Source: Novosphingobium sp. Fuku2-ISO-50 (GTDB lineage Bacteria; Pseudomonadota; Alphaproteobacteria; Sphingomonadales; Sphingomonadaceae). Taken from it: a stretch of 64,000 nucleotides of DNA. The notes under the pieces were generated by a model, which worked only from the letters and a program-made list of their open reading frames with translations, searched no databases and was not told where the DNA came from. Of this stretch, positions 8,752 to 18,767 are shown in pieces. The stretch is from the NCBI RefSeq assembly GCF_001519055.1, contig NZ_KQ954296.1:62001-126000 (forward strand). The letters run 5' to 3'. The stretch's first letter is position 1, and each line of letters opens with the position of its first letter. A program made the position numbers and the translations under genes.

Positions 8752-9745
8752 GCGCCTGAAGCGCGGCGGAGAAATAGTCCGTGTCGAGCGCTTCGGGCGC
8801 AGGTTTCTGCCCCAGCGTGCGGCGCACGATCGCCATCCCGCCTGCCGACAGCGGATAGGCCGCGCGTTCGCCGCTGATGACATCGATCCACGCCGGGGGA
8901 TGCGCGCCCTGGCCACGCCAGAAATCGGCAATCGGCTGAACCAGCGAGGCGCGGCGCCCGGCCAGGGCATAAAGCGGGATGCGGATCGCATCATAGCCAA
9001 AGCGCGGCGGATGGCTGCGCGAGGGCACGGCTTTGCCGTCGGCGCCGATCTCGATCCAGTCGCATGGCAGATGTGACGCGCCAAACCGCGCCTCGCGCAC
9101 GATCGCTTCGGCATCGTCGATCACCGGCCCCCACACGCCATCGCCATCGAGCGCGGCAAAAGCATCGAGCGCGGGCCAGATGAAATAGGAGGGATTGAGC
9201 GTCACCAGCCCGGCGCCTGAAAATCCCGTGCGACCGGGCAGCAGCAAATGCCGCCCATGGCGCTCGATCACCAGTTGCGCGCGGATTGCCGCGCGGATCG
9301 CCGCCGAGCGCGCCCGCCAGCCCGCATCATTCCAGCGCCGCGCCGCTTCGGCCAGCGCCCAGCCGATCAGCATGTCGCCATCGGTCGCATTGTTGGGATC
9401 GGACACCGGATCGCCCAGACGCGGATCGAATTTCCACGCATAGAGTGCGATGTCCTGCCGTCCGAGATTGGCCTCGGTCCAGCCGTAAATCGTCTGAAAC
9501 GCGCCTTTGTCGCCCGCCAGGACCGCCAGCAGCAGGCCATAGCCCTGCCCTTCGCTATGGCTGATCCCGCCATTGCCTCTATCGACCACGCGGCCCGAGG
9601 CATCGACAAAGGCATTGCGGAACACCGTCCAGAAGCTGTCGGCGGCCTCTTCGCGACCCTCTCCGGGGCGCGAACAGCCGATGACCAGCACCGTGGCCAG
9701 CACCGGGGCGAGCGACGCGAGCACAGAGCGCCGATCAACCCCCAT
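8735..9745 (-). CDS. bcsZ: Cellulase BcsZ, glycoside hydrolase family 8 (putative lipoprotein)
   Basis: A 336-residue GH8 endo-beta-1,4-glucanase, the last gene of the cellulose operon. The family signature HSEGQGYGLL is at about residues 63-72 with the catalytic acid Glu65, and Asp122 lies in DPNNATDGD. The N-terminus has an Arg-Arg pair (residues 5-6), a hydrophobic stretch and VIGC at 21-24, which fits a lipobox; most BcsZ proteins are soluble periplasmic enzymes. The start overlaps bcsD by 11 bases, so it is translated from the same transcript. BcsZ trims glucan chains and affects fibre quality. Confidence 0.92.
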   Translation of the reverse strand: MGVDRRSVLASLAPVLATVLVIGCSRPGEGREEAADSFWTVFRNAFVDASGRVVDRGNGGISHSEGQGYGLLLAVLAGDKGAFQTIYGWTEANLGRQDIALYAWKFDPRLGDPVSDPNNATDGDMLIGWALAEAARRWNDAGWRARSAAIRAAIRAQLVIERHGRHLLLPGRTGFSGAGLVTLNPSYFIWPALDAFAALDGDGVWGPVIDDAEAIVREARFGASHLPCDWIEIGADGKAVPSRSHPPRFGYDAIRIPLYALAGRRASLVQPIADFWRGQGAHPPAWIDVISGERAAYPLSAGGMAIVRRTLGQKPAPEALDTDYFSAALQALTRAL

Positions 9746-10202
9746 GATGAAACTCGATCACATCCCCTTCGTGGCGCAAGAGCCGCGTGCTGAGCAGCCC
9801 GCTGCTGCCAAGCTGGCGAAACCAGGCGTCATAGGCACCTTCAAGCAAAGCCGGAAACAGCCGTACCCAATGCCCCGCATGATCGCCCTCGATCGTCACC
9901 GGCGCGCCGCGATGGACGACCCTGATGCCGGTCTCGACCGCCTGCAACCGGGCATGGCCATAGCCGCAGACCGCCCACAAACCGTTGATGCGCTCGGCAA
10001 GATCATCGAGATCGCGGACGTCGGCCATGTCGACCAGCGTTGAAAAGCGCCGACCGATCGCGACGTAAAGCCCGTGTGCCTGTTCGGGCTTTGCCTCGCC
10101 ATAGATTTCGGCCGCGGTCAGCGCGGTCAGCATCGCCAGCCCATGTTCGCGCGGGCCCGCTCCGGCGCGTTCGTGCGCCATGGTCAATCGGTCCATTTTC
10201 AT
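9735..10202 (-). CDS. bcsD: Cellulose synthase subunit D
   Basis: A 155-residue protein matching BcsD/AcsD of Komagataeibacter-type operons in length and sequence (EHGLAMLTALTAAEIYGEA, GLYVAIGRRFS, GHWVRLFPALLEGAYDAWFRQLGS). BcsD forms a periplasmic octameric ring that aligns glucan chains into crystalline fibres. Its ATG overlaps the bcsC stop (ATGA), which indicates translational coupling. Together with the bcsA-bcsB fusion it places this operon with the crystalline-cellulose type. Confidence 0.9.
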   Translation of the reverse strand: MKMDRLTMAHERAGAGPREHGLAMLTALTAAEIYGEAKPEQAHGLYVAIGRRFSTLVDMADVRDLDDLAERINGLWAVCGYGHARLQAVETGIRVVHRGAPVTIEGDHAGHWVRLFPALLEGAYDAWFRQLGSSGLLSTRLLRHEGDVIEFHHGG

Positions 10203-13200
10203 TTGGAACTGCCCAGCGACTGGCGGATGCCCAGCATCGCGCGCATTTCGTCATAACTGCCAAATGTGTTGTAGCTGACTTCGCCGCCCACGCGCGTCGA
10301 CGGGGTGATGCGATAATAGGCCGAGCCCGAGGCCGCGAGCGCAAAGCCGGTCTTGCTCAGGCTGTCATAGTAATTGCGCACATCGCTGTCCTTGGCCTTG
10401 AGCGCATCGAGCGCGGCCTGTGCCGTCGGATCGGTCGGATAGAGATCGACCTGATCCTGCAGAAACGACTGAAAACCGGGCGTGAACGAGCCCTTGATGT
10501 CGAGCCGCGGGTTCTGGAAGGTATAGTTGATCGGAAAGCCGACGGAGAGAAAGCTTTGCGGGCTGAAATACCCGCCATGGCCATAGGTGAAGTAATCCTG
10601 ATCGTTGCCATAGGCCTGATAATTGACATTGAGCCCGGCGGTCAGATTCGAATGGGCCGAGTGGCGCACGCGCAGATAGCCGCCAAGGTTCGCCTCCACA
10701 TTGTGGTTGGTCGGGACATTGGTGCCGGCATACGTATTGTACGACAGGTCGACATAGACGCCGTTGCCGTCGTGATCGACCGACAGGCCCGCCCCGCCGC
10801 CGGTGCGCATCACCCGCCCCCAATATTCGCCGCTCACCGGGTCACGCGTACCGGCATAGGCGATCACGCTGTCGGTCACCGGCTTGCGCTCGAACCAGGC
10901 GCGCGCAGCGACATTGCTGCCCAATTGCGGCGTTACGGCCACGCGCCAGGTTGCCCTGGACTTGTCAAAGCCCAGCGGGGTCGCCCCGACTTCGGCCTGA
11001 ACCAGTTTGTCGGCATAGCCCACTGCAGGCGCCACGCCGGACTGGCGCTGGGTCACGGCCTGAACCAGCTGCGCGGTGACCGCATCGACGATCGATTGCG
11101 CCTCGATCGTGGCATTGCGGCCAAAGCGTTGCAGCGACGATCCGGTCGGACGACCTGAATCGATCACCACCGCATCGGCGCGCGCATAGACCCGCCCGCC
11201 GCCGAGCCCGGTCGATATTTCAGCCGATCCCTTCATGTCGCGCAATTGCGACAGCCCGGTTTCGCCCGCGCGCGAGCGATAGGCAGTCTGCACTTCGACG
11301 CGCGGCCCATTGTCCTGCGACATGGCGGAAATCTCGGTCTGGATTTGCGCCAGCACGGGGTCCGACGGCATCGAAGCGGCAACCGGACCTGCACCCGGTG
11401 CGACAGTCTCTGCCGCGCGGCCACCCCATTCGCTCGATTGGCCGACCGTATCCGCCGGGGCGTTCCATGCGGGTTGTGCAGGCGCCGGAGCGGACGCCGC
11501 GGCGTCGAGCGCAAGGCCCGACAGGCGCGTACCGCCCCCCAGGCTGAACGGATTGATCGGTTGCGGCGCTGGCGCGGCGGCGGCGGCGCGGAACGGATTG
11601 GCGCCGAGCGCCTCGCTGCCGGTTGCAAACGGATTCCCGCCAAGGCCCCCGCCCGCCCCCGCCATCTGACGGCTGTAGATTACGCGCGCGTCCTTGAGGA
11701 ATTTCGTGGCGGCGCCGACATTGCCGCGCGCCTGCTCGGTGCGCGCCGCCGCCAGATAGACCTCGTAGCTTTGCGGATAGGCTTGCAACAGGCGCGCCTC
11801 GGCCTGTTGCGACAAAGCGCGATCACCCGCCGCTTGCGCGGTTTCCATCAAGCCGCTCAGCGCATCGCGATCACGCGGGGCATGGACCAGGATCATCTGG
11901 TAAGTTTGCGCCGCGCGGGCCGGCATCTGGCCCGACTGGTACAGCCGGGCAAGCGCGGCAAGGATTTCGGCATTGTCGGGCGCGGCGCCCCAGCCGCGTT
12001 GCAGCACGTCGAACGCTTCGGCATATTGGCCGTGCAGGCGCAGCCGGTCGGCTTGCGCGGCGGCCATCCCGGCGCTGATCCGGGCGAGCGCGCGCTGTCC
12101 GTCGGCAGACGATCCCGCCAACTGGCTGGCCTTTTGCAGCGCGTTTTGCGCCAGATCGTCGCCCCCCGTCCGGGTGGCGACGCGGATCACCGCTTCATAA
12201 CCGCCGAGATCGGTGATCGACCCCGCCATGGCCTGCTGCGCCAGCGCGCCGGCATCGGCCATATCACCCATGTCGTATAGCGCATCGGCAATCGCCGCCT
12301 GACGCGCCGCCGGCAGCCCTTTGGTCTGGCCGATCTGGCGCAGCGCGGCGATCGCCTGCGCCTTCTGCCCGCTCGCCGCGAGCGCCTTGGCCCGCGCGAT
12401 CGCCGTATCGGTCTTGAGCCCCATGGCAAAGGCGCGCACCGGCTGCGTGCGATAGGTTTCGGGAATGCGCTGGATCAGCGTCTCGGCAATGGCCGGGTGG
12501 CCCAGATCGCTTTCGAGCATCGCCCCGGCATAGAGCGAGTCGGGATTGGTCGAGGCGGTCAACGACCGAACCAGCGATTCCGCTTCGGGAAGACGCCCGC
12601 GCCCGATCATGAAGCGCGCAAATTCATAGCGGATCCACGGATCTTCGGGATCGAGCAGCAAGCCCTGCTGAAATTCCTGTTCGGCGGCGGTGTCATCGCC
12701 GCGCGCGGCGGCCGCCAGCGCCCGACCGCGTGCCGCGCGGCTGGCAAGGCGCTTGTCGTCGGCTGCGTCGGCTTTCCCGGTGCCGATCTCGCTCGCCTGG
12801 CGATAGAGATCGGCCGAATCCGCATAACGCCCCTGCCGATCGTAGATGTCGGCCAGCAGTTCGAGCGCGACGGCATCTTTGCCGCCGCCCGAGCGCACCA
12901 GATCTTCGGCGATTTTCTGCGCTTCGCCCAATTGGCCGTGCGCGAGGAGATCCTGCGCTTCGCCGACCCCGGCAAAATGGCGCGCCGAGGCCAGCGCCTG
13001 CGCCCATTTTGCGGCATCGCCCTGCCGCGAGGCCTGATCGAGCAGATCGCGCGCGCGGGCGAAATTGCCCTGTTTCAGCGCGACCAGACCGAGCCCGCCC
13101 AACGCATCGCCATCGCGACGATTGCGCGCGAGCGCGCTTTCGAATTCGTGGCTGGCCGTGGCCAGATCGTTGGCGCCGAGCGCGGCAAACCCGGCGACAC

Positions 13201-13558
13201 GCGCCCGGCCCGCCAGATCGGTCGACGCCACCGGCGCGGGCCGTACCGTCGACGGGCGTTCATGGGCCGGGCGTTGATGGGTGGCGACCGGCGTAGAGCC
13301 CGACTTTTGCGCGGGAGGTGCCTTTGGCGCGGGCGTGGGGGCGGGCCCGGCCAGCGCGCGCTTCACGTCGGCATTGTTGGGTTCGATCGCCTGCGCGCGG
13401 TGCAGCGCCTGATAGGCGAGATCGCCGCGCCCTTTCGATTGCCAATATTGCGCCTGTTGCAACAGCGCGCGCACTGCCGGATTTTCGGCCATGGCGCATG
13501 TCGGCCACAAGCTTGCCCCGGCAAGCAACAGGGCAAGGGCCTGAACGGTGCGCTTCAC
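10199..13558 (-). CDS. bcsC: Cellulose export protein BcsC (TPR domain plus outer-membrane barrel)
   Basis: A 1119-residue protein with a signal peptide (cleavage near CAMA-ENP), many TPR repeats over roughly residues 25-640, a Pro/Ala-rich linker containing repeated NPF motifs (about 680-740), and the C-terminal BcsC barrel domain to the end. The TPRs scaffold the periplasm and the barrel exports the glucan. I place the start at a GTG at 13558, where GTG overlaps the bcsAB stop as GTGA. A longer in-frame reading exists upstream but lies inside bcsAB and would hide the signal peptide. Confidence 0.92.
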   Translation of the reverse strand: MKRTVQALALLLAGASLWPTCAMAENPAVRALLQQAQYWQSKGRGDLAYQALHRAQAIEPNNADVKRALAGPAPTPAPKAPPAQKSGSTPVATHQRPAHERPSTVRPAPVASTDLAGRARVAGFAALGANDLATASHEFESALARNRRDGDALGGLGLVALKQGNFARARDLLDQASRQGDAAKWAQALASARHFAGVGEAQDLLAHGQLGEAQKIAEDLVRSGGGKDAVALELLADIYDRQGRYADSADLYRQASEIGTGKADAADDKRLASRAARGRALAAAARGDDTAAEQEFQQGLLLDPEDPWIRYEFARFMIGRGRLPEAESLVRSLTASTNPDSLYAGAMLESDLGHPAIAETLIQRIPETYRTQPVRAFAMGLKTDTAIARAKALAASGQKAQAIAALRQIGQTKGLPAARQAAIADALYDMGDMADAGALAQQAMAGSITDLGGYEAVIRVATRTGGDDLAQNALQKASQLAGSSADGQRALARISAGMAAAQADRLRLHGQYAEAFDVLQRGWGAAPDNAEILAALARLYQSGQMPARAAQTYQMILVHAPRDRDALSGLMETAQAAGDRALSQQAEARLLQAYPQSYEVYLAAARTEQARGNVGAATKFLKDARVIYSRQMAGAGGGLGGNPFATGSEALGANPFRAAAAAPAPQPINPFSLGGGTRLSGLALDAAASAPAPAQPAWNAPADTVGQSSEWGGRAAETVAPGAGPVAASMPSDPVLAQIQTEISAMSQDNGPRVEVQTAYRSRAGETGLSQLRDMKGSAEISTGLGGGRVYARADAVVIDSGRPTGSSLQRFGRNATIEAQSIVDAVTAQLVQAVTQRQSGVAPAVGYADKLVQAEVGATPLGFDKSRATWRVAVTPQLGSNVAARAWFERKPVTDSVIAYAGTRDPVSGEYWGRVMRTGGGAGLSVDHDGNGVYVDLSYNTYAGTNVPTNHNVEANLGGYLRVRHSAHSNLTAGLNVNYQAYGNDQDYFTYGHGGYFSPQSFLSVGFPINYTFQNPRLDIKGSFTPGFQSFLQDQVDLYPTDPTAQAALDALKAKDSDVRNYYDSLSKTGFALAASGSAYYRITPSTRVGGEVSYNTFGSYDEMRAMLGIRQSLGSSK

Positions 13559-16500
13559 GTGTCGTCTCCCAGCGCTTCGAGGCGGCGGCGCGCCTGTCGG
13601 CTGAAATAGAGGTAGACCGGCCCGCTCAGCACCAGGGCCACGATCAGCCCGCTCAACGCCATGAGCAGCGGATGACGGCTGAACCAGTATGCCAGCTTCA
13701 TCCAGATCGGCAGGCTGCCCACCCAATAGGTCGGCAGAATGGCAAAGCTGGTCATGCCGTCGCCGGTCACCACCGACAGATCGCCCTGAACCTGGGCATT
13801 GGTCTTTTCGTCATTCAGCCCGCCGACCAGCGAAGGCAGCGTGTCGGGTTGATCGCCAAGCAGCGCGACGACCGTCCGGCCCGAAGTGAACGGCGATTGA
13901 AACGAGACTATCCCTGAAAAGCCCTTGGCGGCATAGACCACGCTTTGCGCATCCTGGCTGCTGCCCTGCCAGTCGGAGCCGCCGAACAGCGCCTCGACAT
14001 ATTGCAGCGGGGTGCGCTCGTTGACGCGCAGCGCGCCGTTTTCAAAGCGCACCGGCGATCCGCCGAACAGCGCCTCGGAATTGGCCAGCGCAGAGCTGCC
14101 GATCACCAGAATGTCCTGCTCGTGCAACTGGTCGGGATCGATCTGGCTGACCACCGTGACCCCGGTCGCCGCCACCCCGGTCGCATCGCCCATCCGGCCC
14201 ATGACCTGAAGAAAGGCCTCGATCGCCTCGAACGAAGGATTGGCGTCCATCACCACAGTCGTTTCGGCAAGATCGGGGCGGACGGTGAACGGATAGCCGG
14301 CACCGGCAAACGTTGCGAGATTGGGCATCGGCAGCGCGTGCCACGCCTGGGTCAGGTCGATCGTGCTGTCGGGATCGAGCGATACGCGCACGTTTTCCGG
14401 CAGCGTGCCGGTGCATTTTTTCTTGTCGGCAAGGATCAGATTGTAATCGAACACCAGCTCGTTCTGGCCAAACAGGGCATAGCGCGGCAGCACCACGCTT
14501 GCGCGCGAATCCGAACTGTGCGCGGCCATCGAGCCCCACAGCCCGCCGTTCAGCAGCCATTGCCACCAGTTTCCGCTGAGCGGCAAAGTGCGCAAAAACT
14601 GGCCATTGAGCGAAATGTCGAGCCGCGAACCCTTGCGATCGAGCCAGCTCGCGGTCGGATAGCGATAGGACAGATCGACCTGCCCGCCGTCGCGCGGCCA
14701 GAAGAACACGTCGGGCGCGACGCGAAACCGCGCCGACAGCGGCCCCGGCGGCAGGCCCATGCCCTGCAGTGCATAAGGCGCCATCAGCTCGCCCAGCTTC
14801 ACCGGGCGATCGGTCGTGATCCAGCGCGGCGCGCCATAGCGCGGATAAGACGGAATGCGCGCGCCGTCGAACGCCATGTGCGCCCCGCCCACGGTGCCGC
14901 GCGCACTGGCAAGCGCTGCAGCGGCAAGGCGGATTTCGTCATCGTTGCGCCCGGCGATCACCAGCAGCGTACCCGCAGGATCGACCGGATTGCGCACGAC
15001 AGTTGCCGCCGGGCCGGTCACCGGCACCGCAATACCGGGGAGCGACGCACCGCCGCGCAGGAATACCACCGCATTGCCCTGCGGCAACTGGCCCACCATC
15101 GGCTTGAAGGTAAAGCCGCGATACGAGGCCAGGCTGCCATACCACGAGGCGATCGCGGCCGCCGCCGACAAGTCGCCATGATCGGGCTTGCCGGCAAAGA
15201 CGAACGGCAGAACGAGCGCGCCATTGTCGAAACGGTCAAAAAACGGGCCTGGCAGGCGTGCCAGATCAAGCGTCTGCGCGGTCGGCTGCACCGTCAGGTC
15301 GAGCCAGCTTTGCGTGTTGCTGACATTCGCCCAGAGCGAGGAATGAAACGGATCTTCGCAATCGCGCGCGTAATGTCCGAGCAGGCGCAAGTTGATCTGA
15401 TTGTCGCCGGGCAGAAACAGCGCCGGATTGACCGGGATCTTCAGTTCCTGCCCGCCGGAATCGCCGGGGCGCAGCGGCACGGTCTGGACCACTTCGCCAT
15501 TGACCAGCACCACCAGTTGACTGAGATCGCCAAGCAGGGCCGGCGACCAGGCAAGGTGCAGCGTCAGCACGGCATCGGTCACGACATCGCTCTGGCGCAT
15601 GCCGAAGGGAATGCCGATTTCCCCGCGCGTCCCGGCCAGACGGATCGGGATCTTGATCCGCAAGTCCTTGAGCGAAAGATGGATATGGCGCGCAGCCGTG
15701 CCGGCCGTGGCTTTGGCCGGATCGACCAGCGGCGCGCCGGAAGCGGTTGTCGCAAGCGGTGCCTGCGCCCGTGCCGCCTGAGGCTGCGTCAGAGCGCCCA
15801 GCCCCGCGATCAGCAGGATGACTGCGGCAGCCCGCGCCAGACCGGGCTTTGCCTTTGCCGCAGCGGGCTCGGCAGGCTTGGGATCCTGTGCGGCGGCGGC
15901 GGCTTTCAGCGCTTGTGTGCGCTGCGCTTTCATCTGGCGGCGTTCGGCAAAATTGAGGCGCAAAATGCGCTTCATCGTCACCAGATCGACCTTGATGATG
16001 TCTGCCAGCGCACGCACCCCCGGCACGATCGGATGCGGCGCGGGCATCTGCCAGGCATCGGCGCGGCCCATCACCGCGCGGACCAACTGGCGCGAGGCGA
16101 CCATGCTCATCGGCTGAAACCGCAGATAGGTGCTGCCTGCGATCGACCGCACCGTTTCGACCGGCACGGCCAGCGTTTCGTCGCCCATCGCCAGCGTGAT
16201 ATGCGTGACCTGAAGATCGCGCATCGGCACTTCGCGGGGCAAGGCCACCGCCGCGCCGCCCATCGAAATGTTGATCGTCGTCCCGGCCACGACATGGCCC
16301 GAAGCGAGATAGACCATGACCGGCAATTCGGCGGGCACGCGGATGTCGACCCGCGCCTGGCGCGATTCCCGCGCGACCGAAACGGCGGCCAGCAGGATGA
16401 TCAGGCTGAACGTCGCCCAAGCAGTGTTGAGCACCAGCGAATCCAGCTGAATGTTGAACATCTGCGGAAAGAACAGCAACTTGCCAAAGCCCAGCAGCAC

Positions 16501-18024
16501 GGAGCCGAAAATCAGCGCGATACACACCAGATGCGGCCGCACGACCGCCCAGTCGAAAAAGGTCTGGTCGAGCAAGTCGCCCTTGTCGGTGACGTTGAAC
16601 TTGCCCTTGCGCGGCTGAAACCAGGTCATCACCGTCGGCTTGACGAGGTGAAACGCCAGGATCGTTTCATAGACTTCACCCCAGAACGGGCGGCGGTCGC
16701 CCCGGTGCATCCGCTTGCTCGCCTGCGCCGCGCAAAACAGATGCGGCATGGCATAGGCAAAGATCTGCGTGGCCGAAGCATGAATGATGTTCTGCCCGAA
16801 CAGCAGATAGGCCAGCGGACTGGTCAGAAAGACGATGCGCGGGATCGGAAACTGAAAATGCAGCATCGCGTTGAGATAGCAAAGCCGTTGCTGCCACTTC
16901 AGACCGGGCCCGAGCAGGGGATTGTCGATGCGCAGGATCTGCGTCATTCCGCGCGCCCAGCGCACCCGTTGGCCGATATGCAGCACCAGCCGCTCGGTGG
17001 CGAGCCCCGCCGACAGCCGCGCATTGATATAGGCGGTGTTCCAGCCCGTGCGTTGCAGCTTCAGCGCGGTATGCGCGTCTTCGGTCACCGTTTCACCGGC
17101 GAACCCGTTGGTTTCCATCAGGGCCTCGCGCCGGATGATCGCACAAGACCCGCAGAAGAACGTCGCGTTCCACAAGTCGTTGCCTTCCTGCACCGCGCCG
17201 TAGAACAGCTCGCCCTCGCCCGGCATGTCCCGGACCGTGCCAAGGTTGCGCTGAATCGGATCGGGCGAATAGAAATAGTGCGGCGTCTGCAGGACCGCGA
17301 GGCGCGGGTCTTTTTGAAACCAGCCGACCGTCAATTGCAGAAACGCGCGCGTCGGCACGTGATCGCAGTCGAAAATCGCGATCAGTTCGCCGTCGGTCTT
17401 CTTCATCGCGGCATTGAGATTGCCCGCCTTGGCATGAAGATTGTTGTCACGCGTGATATAGCCGCAACCGGCCTGGCGCGCGAAGGCGCGAAATTCGGGA
17501 CGGCGCCCGTCATCGAGAATGAAGACGCGGAACCGGTCTTCGGGATAGTCCATGTCCATCGCCGCAAACACCGTGTTGCGCACGATCGACAGGCCCTCGT
17601 TATAGGTCGGGATATAGACATCGACCATCGGCCAGATTTCCGGATCCCCCGCGATTTCGACGACCGGGCGATCAAGCGGCCAACTGGTCTGCAACACGCC
17701 GAGCAAAAGGATCACCCAGGCATAGAGTTCGGCCAGATAGAGCGTCGTGCCCAGCAGGAATTCGAGCGGCGTGCCGAACGAGAGCGTCTGCGTCGTGCGC
17801 CAGAACAGATAGCGCGTCGACACCACCACCGAAAGCAGCGCGAGTGTCATCGTCGTCTTGCGCCCGTTGCGTCGTCCAAGCAGCAGCGCACCGATCACGG
17901 TCAGCCCGGCGAATTGCCATTGCTCCTTGAAATCGAGCGGCACACCGATGGTCAGCACCACCAACGGCAACACCAGCAAAAGCGCGCCGATGCGCAATGC
18001 GCGAGACCGCGCCGGAGTCATCAC
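13555..18024 (-). CDS. bcsAB: Fused cellulose synthase catalytic (BcsA) and c-di-GMP-activated BcsB subunits
   Basis: A 1489-residue fusion of BcsA and BcsB, as in AcsAB of acetic acid bacteria. The BcsA half has N-terminal membrane helices and a GT2 domain with DDG (171-173), DCD (219-221), TED (314-316) and QRVRW (352-356). It also has the gating loop FNVTDKG (476-482) and a PilZ domain with RVDIR (558-562) and NISMGG (585-590). A basic/Ala-rich linker (700-730) and a signal-like hydrophobic segment (731-748, then AARAQA) lead into the periplasmic BcsB part, which ends in a C-terminal membrane helix (about 1450-1470). All key catalytic and c-di-GMP residues are intact. It overlaps bcsQ and bcsC by four bases. 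Confidence 0.96.
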   Translation of the reverse strand: MMTPARSRALRIGALLLVLPLVVLTIGVPLDFKEQWQFAGLTVIGALLLGRRNGRKTTMTLALLSVVVSTRYLFWRTTQTLSFGTPLEFLLGTTLYLAELYAWVILLLGVLQTSWPLDRPVVEIAGDPEIWPMVDVYIPTYNEGLSIVRNTVFAAMDMDYPEDRFRVFILDDGRRPEFRAFARQAGCGYITRDNNLHAKAGNLNAAMKKTDGELIAIFDCDHVPTRAFLQLTVGWFQKDPRLAVLQTPHYFYSPDPIQRNLGTVRDMPGEGELFYGAVQEGNDLWNATFFCGSCAIIRREALMETNGFAGETVTEDAHTALKLQRTGWNTAYINARLSAGLATERLVLHIGQRVRWARGMTQILRIDNPLLGPGLKWQQRLCYLNAMLHFQFPIPRIVFLTSPLAYLLFGQNIIHASATQIFAYAMPHLFCAAQASKRMHRGDRRPFWGEVYETILAFHLVKPTVMTWFQPRKGKFNVTDKGDLLDQTFFDWAVVRPHLVCIALIFGSVLLGFGKLLFFPQMFNIQLDSLVLNTAWATFSLIILLAAVSVARESRQARVDIRVPAELPVMVYLASGHVVAGTTINISMGGAAVALPREVPMRDLQVTHITLAMGDETLAVPVETVRSIAGSTYLRFQPMSMVASRQLVRAVMGRADAWQMPAPHPIVPGVRALADIIKVDLVTMKRILRLNFAERRQMKAQRTQALKAAAAAQDPKPAEPAAAKAKPGLARAAAVILLIAGLGALTQPQAARAQAPLATTASGAPLVDPAKATAGTAARHIHLSLKDLRIKIPIRLAGTRGEIGIPFGMRQSDVVTDAVLTLHLAWSPALLGDLSQLVVLVNGEVVQTVPLRPGDSGGQELKIPVNPALFLPGDNQINLRLLGHYARDCEDPFHSSLWANVSNTQSWLDLTVQPTAQTLDLARLPGPFFDRFDNGALVLPFVFAGKPDHGDLSAAAAIASWYGSLASYRGFTFKPMVGQLPQGNAVVFLRGGASLPGIAVPVTGPAATVVRNPVDPAGTLLVIAGRNDDEIRLAAAALASARGTVGGAHMAFDGARIPSYPRYGAPRWITTDRPVKLGELMAPYALQGMGLPPGPLSARFRVAPDVFFWPRDGGQVDLSYRYPTASWLDRKGSRLDISLNGQFLRTLPLSGNWWQWLLNGGLWGSMAAHSSDSRASVVLPRYALFGQNELVFDYNLILADKKKCTGTLPENVRVSLDPDSTIDLTQAWHALPMPNLATFAGAGYPFTVRPDLAETTVVMDANPSFEAIEAFLQVMGRMGDATGVAATGVTVVSQIDPDQLHEQDILVIGSSALANSEALFGGSPVRFENGALRVNERTPLQYVEALFGGSDWQGSSQDAQSVVYAAKGFSGIVSFQSPFTSGRTVVALLGDQPDTLPSLVGGLNDEKTNAQVQGDLSVVTGDGMTSFAILPTYWVGSLPIWMKLAYWFSRHPLLMALSGLIVALVLSGPVYLYFSRQARRRLEALGDDT

Positions 18025-18767
18025 GCAGCCTCGTTCTTGGCGGCACGGGGTGCGGCACGCACGGTTTCATCCGCCGCCTCTCCGGCGCACAGGCCGTCGA
18101 CGGCGATGACCAGCCGCTCCATGTCAGCCAGGGCCGCGCTGGCCGGGGCATAGCGCGCCAGAGTCTGCAACATGCCCACCGCTTCGTTCACCGCTTCGTC
18201 GCGATGGATCTGCGCGATCAGCTTGTCCCCCAGCAATTCGCGCAGAAACAGCGCGGCATGGCGGGCAAAACGGCGGGTTTCGTCAAGCTGGTTGAGCACG
18301 AAGGTCGTGCGTTCCGGTTCGCCGAGGGCCCGCGCCGGGTTGATCCGGGGCAATTGCGCCAGGGACATCGCCGTCGGCGTCAGCGTGCAGACATGCAGCC
18401 GGGCACGGCGGCGCAGGACTTGCGCCAACCCCGTATCGGTCGAGGCGACATCGGCAACAAAGACCGTCTCGCCATCGAACGGCAGGTCGCCCGCGCGCAG
18501 CGCCTCGGCGAAATCCGGCTGGTGCGCCGCGCGCCATCCCGAACGCAGCCCCACCCCGCCGACCGTCAGTTGATCGATCACTTCTTCCTCAAGATCGGGA
18601 AGCGACTGATCGGGGGCCAGGCCGAAATAGGACTTCAGGCCGTCTGCGGCAGTCATGTCGAGCGCGACGACATCGCGCCCGAGCAACGACAGCCCCTGCG
18701 CCAGCCCGGCGGCGACGAAGCTGTTGCCTTCCCCGCCCTTGGGCGAATGGCACACGATCAGGGGCAT
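18021..18767 (-). CDS. bcsQ: BcsQ-like MinD/ParA-family ATPase
   Basis: A 248-residue SIMIBI-class protein related to BcsQ/YhjQ, which localises the cellulose machine at the cell pole in enterobacteria. The P-loop reads SPKGGEGNS (8-16): the signature lysine Lys10 is kept, but the second lysine of KGGxGK(S/T) is Asn15. VFVADVASTDTG fits the switch region. The altered P-loop may weaken ATP binding; divergent loops are also seen in other BcsQ proteins. Its stop overlaps the bcsAB ATG and its ATG overlaps the stop of the small gene upstream. Confidence 0.85.
   Translation of the reverse strand: MPLIVCHSPKGGEGNSFVAAGLAQGLSLLGRDVVALDMTAADGLKSYFGLAPDQSLPDLEEEVIDQLTVGGVGLRSGWRAAHQPDFAEALRAGDLPFDGETVFVADVASTDTGLAQVLRRRARLHVCTLTPTAMSLAQLPRINPARALGEPERTTFVLNQLDETRRFARHAALFLRELLGDKLIAQIHRDEAVNEAVGMLQTLARYAPASAALADMERLVIAVDGLCAGEAADETVRAAPRAAKNEAA

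Noticed and set aside
13945..18153. A very long open frame (1402 codons) on the plus strand opposite bcsAB
   Set aside because: Its translation is Arg/His/Gln-rich with no domains, which is the usual antisense shadow of a GC-rich gene; the opposite strand encodes an intact cellulose synthase.
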